Assembly (NCBI RefSeq): GCF_000276665.1
Contig: NW_004955517.1
Location: 182,435 to 246,434, forward strand
Reading direction: 5' to 3'
DNA: 64,000 bases
DNA from: Chinchilla lanigera
Lineage: Eukaryota; Chordata; Mammalia; Rodentia; Chinchillidae
Below are positions 57,561 through 64,000 of the stretch, piece after piece; positions within the stretch are counted from its first letter, which is position 1; every line of letters begins with the position of its first letter. The notes beneath the pieces were generated by a model. It ran no database searches, was not told the DNA's origin, and saw only the letters and a program-made list of their open reading frames with translations. The translations under genes were made by a program, and so were the position numbers.

Positions 57561-60059
57561 GTAGTGTCCCACACCCATGGGAGAAGATTATTCAAGGTTA
57601 CGAGTACTAAGAGGGGGGAGCCAGTGAGGACTGTTGGAGTAGCCACTTACCACAGACGTATGCGGAGGAACAGAGTTTCCTTGACATGTTTTAATTTTCA
57701 TGTGTAGTAAGAGCACAGAGAAGAGTTTGCCAGAAGAGCTCCTGAGTGCTGTTGTGAGGAGCATGTTTCATGGTCCAAGAGGCAGCAAAGAAGTCTAAGG
57801 TAGATGCAGGACTGAATAAAAAGTCGCAGGAACCCTGTGGGTTTCAAGCTTTGTGAGAACAAGGAAAGGAGGAAGCAGTTACAGAGAAATGTTTTGCTGC
57901 AGTTCAAATAATTATTTAAGCAAGAGCAACATTGGATTCAAACTCTATACTTATAAAATTCAAGGGAACATACAACTAAAAGAGAGAAACAAGGTGTGAA
58001 TTTCTTTGCTTGCTTAAATAACCTTTATACCTCCTCCCTTAGTAAAGTGCAAATTATTGTGTTATAAAAAGGTGGTATTGTTTATTTGCTGTATATTAAG
58101 ATACCCAGGAGGGAAAATCAGCTACTTCCTGCTCTCTAGGAAATAGCTCTACAACTCACGGCTGTATACCTATTTTTTTTATACTTCTTTTGATGTTAGA
58201 GAAATGGCAATAAAAACTTGATGAAGGCAGAATGCTGTCTACAGTGGAGGTCTGGAACAGAAACTGGAAAGATGGGATGATAAAAGTGCTCAACCCGTTA
58301 TTTAAGTACATAGTTTAGTAATTAATAGCAATATGATTATAATTAATTATTTAGGCTTTTAAATATTTAAATACCTTAGTTGGCTTACTTTAGACCTGTG
58401 TTGTCAGACTGGATAATGATACTGGTTTTTGAAATGAACCGAGATGTCACACATGCATTTAGAGTTGGTTTGTTGTATCAGCCAGTTGTAATGTGGTTTC
58501 TTTGTTTTCCAAATGTGTGGACCTGCTGCCAAGGGATGTGGATGTACAGTTACATTCATGTGGACCCATGTGTTGGCTCAAAAAGGCATGTGAAGGAAAA
58601 TTTATGACACTAAGTGCTTATATTAGACAAGAGAAAATTAGACAAGCAAAAAGAAAAAAAAGTAAGCTTCCACACTGTTTCTCATGACAGCTTTCCTCAT
58701 TTACAGTTCTGCCAACAGTGTGCAAGGCTTGCTTTTCTCCCCATCATTGCCAGCATTATTTTGATAATAGCCATTCTTACTGGGGTGAACCGTTGTGCAT
58801 CTGGATTGGGGGCTACTTACACACATCTACCCAGGTGATGAACTAACAAAGAACACATCAATCCATACATATACCAGCGCTGATGTCCTGCTTTTGAAAT
58901 TGTACTCTACTTACATAAGATGGGACCAGTGGGAAAACTGGGTGCAGGGTACACAGGTCTTCTCTGTATTTACCACTTTAAGTAGATCTATAATCTCTTC
59001 AAAATAGTGCATAAACAAGACCTTCCTGGGTTCCTTTAACCTTTTGGCCAACCATTTCACTGGCTCTAAATCCAGTGACCCCCTACTATCCTAGGCACAT
59101 TTTGCCAAGTCTGGAGGGATTTTTTATTGCCACATCTGATGGGAGGGGGTTGCTGTTCATTGAGACCATGGATGCTTTGAAACACCCTACAATCCACAGG
59201 CACCACAATTAAAGAATTTTCTAGCCCCAAATTTCATTACTCTGAGTTTAAAAAACTAGATTATTTGAAGAGGTCCAAAGAAGTATGAAATTTGAGGCTA
59301 TTCCCTTAAGGAAGCAGGCAGCAGTATCAGATAGGACCTAAGAGATGAGCAAAGCAGACAGATTAAAATGCTGACAAAAACCACTACTGGTTGTCTGCAG
59401 AGGAGAAAAAGCGTAGCAGAAATGAAAGAAAATGACAAAGCTGAGTTATTTTGTGCCTTTTGTTCATACATAATTTTTATTCCGTGGTAAGCTGATTGCT
59501 GCTGTCACACCATGCCTCTCACACTTTGGCTCTCCCTTGTGGGGAGGAGCGAGAGCAGTCGGATTTACAGTTGTGGGGGTGTTGGAAGGGTGGCTCGGGA
59601 GTTCCAGGCATCCTGGGCCAGCACTGGAGGATCGTAGTCCCCCTTTCCTGTCTTACTGTTGCGCTCACTCTCCCTTCTATAGTCAGCAGAGCAGCAGTGG
59701 CAGGTGCTTACCTATGGGGGTGTTCAGCCTGCTGCCCGGAGGCAAGGCCAGATGCAGGACCCAGGGGTGAGGAGGGCAGGGCCTGCCTGAGTAGCTGCCT
59801 CAGAAACTCCATTCCACCTGGGTTATTTCTAGCAGGAGGCAACTTCCACATCCACCTGAGTCTCCTTAAACCTGTGGTATCATGGTGCTTTGTAACGAGG
59901 CAGGTCTTCTGTTTCTGATTTTTTTTTTATTGAGGAAGGCTTTCTTTATTCCTGGTTGATGATGTACATACTTATTTCTTCGGATTTTCTGAGAACTATC
60001 CATTCATGAGTAAAGATCATAGATGTGCTGTAAATCACTATATTAATATAAGGAGGTGG
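57561..60059. other. No gene seen apart from a short L1
   Basis: Includes a GC-richer patch at 59490-59830 with a 140-codon frame lacking recognisable motifs. Confidence 0.4.
58690..58815 (-). mobile_element. Short old L1 fragment
   Basis: The blocks CAGTTCTGCCAACAGTGTGC, CTCCCCATCATTGCCAGCA and AATAGCCATTCTTACTGGGG follow the order of a reversed L1 region. No open frame. Confidence 0.6.
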
Positions 60060-60156
60060 CATTACTATCCTTCCTTCCCTCTACCCCTTCCCTTCCCTCT
60101 TCCCTCTGTCCTGCCCCGCCCCACCCCGCCCCTCGGCCCCACCCCGCCCCTCCGCC
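60060..60156. repeat. Pyrimidine- and CCCCGCC-rich tract
   Basis: A CTTCC-rich stretch followed by repeated CCCCGCCC units, abutting a B1 SINE. Confidence 0.75.
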
Positions 60157-60342
60157 TCAGGCTGGCCTTGATCTCCTGACCTCAAATCTCCTGTATTTTT
60201 TTTTTTTTTTCAGTACTGGGAATGGAACTCAAGACGTTGCCACTGAGCTAAATCCCCAGCCCCTAATCTCAAATGGTCTTCCTGCCTCAGCGTCCCAATT
60301 AGCTGAGTATATACACCTATATTACCTCACCTGGCTCTATTT
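60157..60342 (-). mobile_element. B1 SINE with nested ID
   Basis: A minus-strand B1 (GGCTGGCCTTGATCTCCTGA, and CTGCCTCAGCGTCCCAATTA after the break) is interrupted at 60195-60262 by a minus-strand ID. The B1 continues cleanly on the far side. Confidence 0.85.
60195..60262 (-). mobile_element. ID SINE nested in B1, internally deleted
   Basis: Starts GGGGCTGGGGATTTAGCTCA on the minus strand but lacks the usual central GCCTGCCTGGCAAGCGC block, so about 20-25 bp are missing compared with the other copies. T run at its left end. Confidence 0.85.
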
Positions 60343-61225
60343 TTGTTTTAAAATACCTCGTATTCATACTACCATTTATTCCCAGTCATGAGTCAGAACA
60401 GATGACTATAAGAGTTGTTTGTGGCGCCTGACCTTCACAGAAATGATGACCTTATGGAAAGCACAGTTGGGTTCTTTGCTTCAGACAGCTGTTACCACCC
60501 CTGTTTACTTCTCCATCCTGTCCAACCCTGCCTTTCCCTGGGCTTTGTCCACCATCCCATCATTAAGCCCATGATTAAGTGTCTTCATAAAAAAACTGAA
60601 TGAATGCTTCTTATCCCATGTATGCAGAATGAGACCTGTGTCTTGCTTTTGCAGTCTGTCACTGAGTGCAATTTTATGTGCTCCCAGTTCTAATCTTTCA
60701 TGCATCCCTGGAACAAAGTTTTCATATCTTCCAGTGAGAATATCTACTTTCTTTGGCTTTATAACGTTATGTGCTGTGCCTTCCACCTCTTCTGTGGGAC
60801 TCTCCTACACTTCGGTCTTGGGCCTAACAGTCTGCTTCATGCCCTATCTGGTCAGTAGCGACAACACAGTGCTGTGTCCCCAAACCAGTGTCCTGACCCT
60901 GGGCCCTTTGACGGAGCAGGCAGCACCTAGTTTGCCCACAGTGGTGCTGCCTTCTGTTATCTGTAGCGCCAGCTTCATCATTAGAGCAAAAACAAGCAAG
61001 GAGCTTGGGTGAGTGGTGAGGGAGAAGCAGGGAGTGGAGAGCTGCAGCCTGGGCTCAGCCACAGAGCAGGAGTTTACACCTGCTGCAGCAGGCGCTGCGT
61101 GGGAAATGCAAACTCTTAGATTGTTCTTAGATTTTTAGATTATTCTTAGATTAATGAATACTTAGGGTAAAATAAGTATGTTCTCATTTATACTCAAATA
61201 GTTTAGATACCTTAGAGTTCAGTAT
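60343..61225. other. No gene seen
   Basis: A 127-codon plus-strand frame (60629-61012) shows no recognisable domain; probably chance. Confidence 0.4.
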
Positions 61226-61241
61226 AGAAATGTTATGTTAA

Positions 61242-61325
61242 GGGCCGGGGATATAGCTCAGTGGCACAAGCGCCTGCCTGGCAAGCGCAAGGTCCTGAGC
61301 TCGATTCCTGGTACCAAAAAAAAAA
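61242..61325 (+). mobile_element. ID SINE
   Basis: Near-consensus ATATAGCTCAGTGGCACAAG-type ID with a pure A tail. The duplication AGAAATGTTATGTTAA (61226-61241) recurs with one mismatch at 61326-61341. Confidence 0.95.
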
Positions 61326-61754
61326 AGAAATGTTATTTTAATACAAATATTGTTTGGCAGTGAACATAAATACATCAGGCAGCGTTATTAATTTCTCATA
61401 CACAGTAATCTATTTTTAAGTCTTGATTTATCACAGATGGCTTTGATCATACTTATGAGTTCTTGTTAAAGTAGCAAGAATCAGAAACTCAGGAAATGGA
61501 GAGGCTTAGAATCAGAAAAGCTTAGGTTTGGTGAAAGTGAAGTTTTTTTTTTTTTTTTCTAATTGTTTGATATAAAATAACTTGCCCATCACTCATCATC
61601 AGTATTAAGTGAGCCCTTTGACACCTTCTTCTGCCAGATATGTCAGAATAAATGCATTTTGATATCTTTATGATACAACTGTAGTCTTTTGTTACCTTGA
61701 TGTGAATAGTTACACAATATCTAGCACAAAAGTCCCTGAATAAAATAAATATTA

Positions 61755-62556
61755 TACCAAAGTGGTACTTAAGACTATATACCAGCCAAAATGGAATTCT
61801 AAGAATTGTTTAAGTTACTCACAGGGATACAGGAAAAAGAAAAATGAGGAAAGAAAAACAGAGAACAAATAGAAAACAATAAAAATGGTAGACTAAAGAC
61901 CTAAAGATGTTACTGATATCAGTAATTTTATTAAGGGACTAGAGGTATAATTCAGTAGTGGAGTGCATGCTTAGCATACCTTCGGTGCTGGGTTCACTTC
62001 CTCACAGCAAAGGAAAAAAGTCCAAGTTTATTTGTTTAAAGACAAAGACTGACAGAGTGCATTAAAAGCATGACCCCACTAGAGGTTGTCTTCAAGAAAA
62101 TTACTTCAAATTAAATGACATAGACAGGTTCAGAATAATAGGATGGAGAAACATAAATCATGTAAACATTAATGAGAAGAGAGTGGCATATTAATACCAG
62201 ATAAAGTAGACTTCAGAGTGTATAAAATTGCCAGAGACAGAAAGGTACATTGTATTATGTTGAAAGGGTTATTACACCAAGTTGACTTAGCAGTTCTAAA
62301 TGCCTGTGCCCCAAACAGCAGAGCTGCAAACCATCTGAAGCAAAAACTGATACAGATAAAATGAGAATACAGTAAGTGTCCCCACAGTAACAATTGTAGA
62401 TGTCAACATTTTTCTCTAGACAACTGATAGGACAGCTACAGAGAGAGTCAGCAAAGAATTTGAAGAACTTAACACCACCATCAAACAGGATCACACTGGT
62501 GTTTGTATAATATTTCACCCAACAAAAGTAGACAACATACTGTTTTCAGGTACTCA
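61755..62556 (+). mobile_element. L1 ORF2 fragment, endonuclease region (first part)
   Basis: Plus-strand sequence follows the L1 ORF2 endonuclease/linker region in order: a CCAGATAAAGTAGACTTCA-type block, then AATGCCTGTGCCCCAAACAG, then a block with ATTTCACCC. Frames are broken. An ID-like SINE (61935-62020) interrupts it. The fragment resumes at 62753 beyond a miniature DNA transposon. Confidence 0.75.
61935..62020 (+). mobile_element. Old ID-related SINE in L1
   Basis: ID-like unit with ATAATTCAGTAGTGGAGTGC inserted in an L1 ORF2 fragment; diverged, A-rich tail. Confidence 0.65.
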
Positions 62557-62752
62557 CAGGTCATGTGGCAAACCTATGGCACATGTTTTATTGTGTTTTC
62601 CTTGTGAGACAAAGGATGTTAATGTATGAATTATTTATTATAAACTAAAACCTCAGTATTTTGGTTTAATTGCAGTGTTGACACTTTGTGATAAATAAGT
62701 CGGTTTTGGGTTGTGGTTTAGGCACTTGTTTCTACAAGGTTCATCACCACTG
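62557..62752 (+). mobile_element. hAT-like miniature DNA transposon, 196-bp copy inside L1
   Basis: The left end has CAAACCTATGGCACATG. The shared core AACTAAAACCTCAGTATT is present. The right end is GGTTCATCACCACTG, a near inverse of the family start. It interrupts an L1 ORF2 fragment that resumes on the far side, so its edges are known within a few bases. This is the longest of the four copies. Confidence 0.78.
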
Positions 62753-62895
62753 TCTTATATGAAGATACACCATATCCTGAACCCTGAAACAAACCTTACC
62801 AAGTTTAAAGAATGAAAATCACTCAGGGTGTGTTCTGCCTCAGAGGAATCAGAGTAGAAATCAGGAAGAGAAAATGTGCTTCGGCTCTGTGGACA
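62753..62895 (+). mobile_element. L1 ORF2 fragment (second part)
   Basis: The blocks CCATATCCTGAACCCTGAAA and GAATGAAAATCACTCAGGG, then CAGAGGAATCAGAGTAGAAA, continue the L1 of 61755-62556 after the hAT-like insertion. Confidence 0.7.
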
Positions 62896-64000
62896 TCTTG
62901 TACTGCTCCTGGAATAGGTAAGGCCTGTTTGCACCATTTTAGGTTTGTGTATAGATTGTTCACCCCTCATATTTTTTTCCTTGTTTATTGTTTCTGAGCA
63001 TTAAATTCAATGCCATCTAAAGTCACCTCCACAGGGATTCCTCTGGCTACCATCTTTCTGTTCTCATCCTACCCCTCACTTTTGTATCGCCCTAGCATTT
63101 TCTCTTTAGCAATTATTGATATCTCAAATAATGAGTTTTACTTAATTGTGTACCAGCAGATGTCACACAACAGTAGAAGCTCTAGACAAGTAGGAATGAC
63201 ATGTGATGAGCTCACTACAGTATCCTAACACTGGGCAAGAGGTGGAGAATTATACTTCGTTGAATTGATGATAACAGCACACAGGGCTCAAATATGGCAG
63301 TGCTCCTGCCTCAGCTTCCCAGAATGCTGGCATTAAGCACTCTCACACCTGGCTACTTTCTGTCCTCTACCTCAGAGCTACAAGTGAAGAACATCATGAG
63401 GAGTCAAAACTAATTGTTAGAGATACTGCTAGTAGCATTAATTTAGAATGGAGACTCAAATGCAGACTTGTCTCTTGAAAGGGGAAAAGATTCAGTTTCA
63501 AAGAGATCCAGTTACTTGCTAAAAGTACACAGCTGATTGTAGCAGAGTAGAAATACCAAGTTAGTGAAAATAACCTTCATGTTTTCTCTAATACTGCAGG
63601 CTTCATGGTTCTGCATCTTGTTGACTTCAGTTTATACGGTAAACTTTTCATTTGTACCACCAGATGTCACAAGTGAGACTCCTGATAAATAATACAAGTA
63701 CTTAGGTTTTGCTTACCCAGAAGATGGGGTTCCAACCAAGATGAGGTTTGGGCAGGTGTTCAAGTATTTAATCCCATGGGTACAGCTGAATATTTTTTAG
63801 TAGATTACATAATGTGTTACTGCTGATCATAAAGCACATCGAAAATCAGTTGTGAACATAAGTCAGCCTTGTTTAATCACTTGGGGTTCGCTGCTAGGAC
63901 CTCTCTTGCCAAGGAGTCTGATATGGAATCTGTCTGTGGGAACCTGGTGGAAGTGATGGCTGCTGAGAGAGTGTTTGTGGCGGTGCCTTTGCCAGGTACT
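62896..64000. other. No gene seen apart from a partial B1
   Basis: A MIR-like trace near 63500-63560; otherwise unassigned to the window edge. Confidence 0.4.
63281..63354 (-). mobile_element. B1 SINE, partial
   Basis: Minus-strand fragment with CTCCTGCCTCAGCTTCCCAG and CACACCTGGCTAC. Confidence 0.7.

Noticed and set aside
59496..59918. 140-codon plus-strand frame
   Set aside because: No motif or homology that I can recognise; overlaps another frame in a GC-rich patch.
60629..61012. 127-codon plus-strand frame with hydrophobic stretches
   Set aside because: No recognised family, no splice support, and a minus-strand frame overlaps; probably chance.

Overview
This looks like intronic or intergenic DNA from a rodent, most likely of the squirrel family (ground squirrel or marmot type). 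I infer that from the interspersed repeats: many young tRNA-Ala-like ID SINEs, 7SL-derived B1 monomers and B1-ID fusions, on top of older mammal-wide L1, MIR and MaLR relics. I could not support any host protein-coding exon, rRNA, functional tRNA or CRISPR array. Nearly all open frames are short chance frames, repeat-derived frames or retroviral remnants.

The dominant structure is a near-complete endogenous retrovirus on the minus strand (35389-44433, about 9 kb). It has paired LTRs, a degenerate primer site next to the 5' LTR, decayed gag (matrix, repeat-bearing proline-rich region, capsid, zinc knuckle), protease, reverse transcriptase, RNase H, integrase and env (surface and transmembrane parts), and a purine tract. 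Zinc-knuckle, protease, RNase H and Env features place it with class I (gammaretrovirus-like) elements. It is broken by many stops, frameshifts, a 56-bp duplication and an ID SINE inserted in pol. RNase H alone keeps a 250-codon open frame with all catalytic positions. A related solo LTR with a clean 5-bp target duplication lies at 53461-53848.

Layout: 1-8 kb is mostly unassigned, with an L1 ORF2 3' fragment (3.4-4.65 kb) split by an ID element. 8-18 kb has B1-dID, ID and B1 copies and two copies of a hAT-like miniature transposon. 18.6-19 kb holds a MaLR-like LTR. At 21.8 kb a 100-N assembly gap sits inside an apparent ID insertion that may carry transduced sequence. 23-35 kb has MIRs, a split L1M fragment, a third miniature transposon, a (GT)n tract and a C-rich G-quadruplex-prone tract. 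35.4-44.4 kb is the provirus. 44.4-64 kb has more SINEs, a minus-strand L1 3' end, the solo LTR, an (AC)n tract, a B1 with an ID nested in it, and an L1 ORF2 fragment interrupted by an ID-like SINE and the fourth miniature transposon.

The interest lies in the mobile-element archaeology: the provirus and its in-frame gag minisatellite of YY1-like motifs, the solo LTR with an expanded U3, the hAT-like family, the possible ID transduction, and co-resident ID subfamilies. Identities and repeat names are by eye, without alignment or database support.
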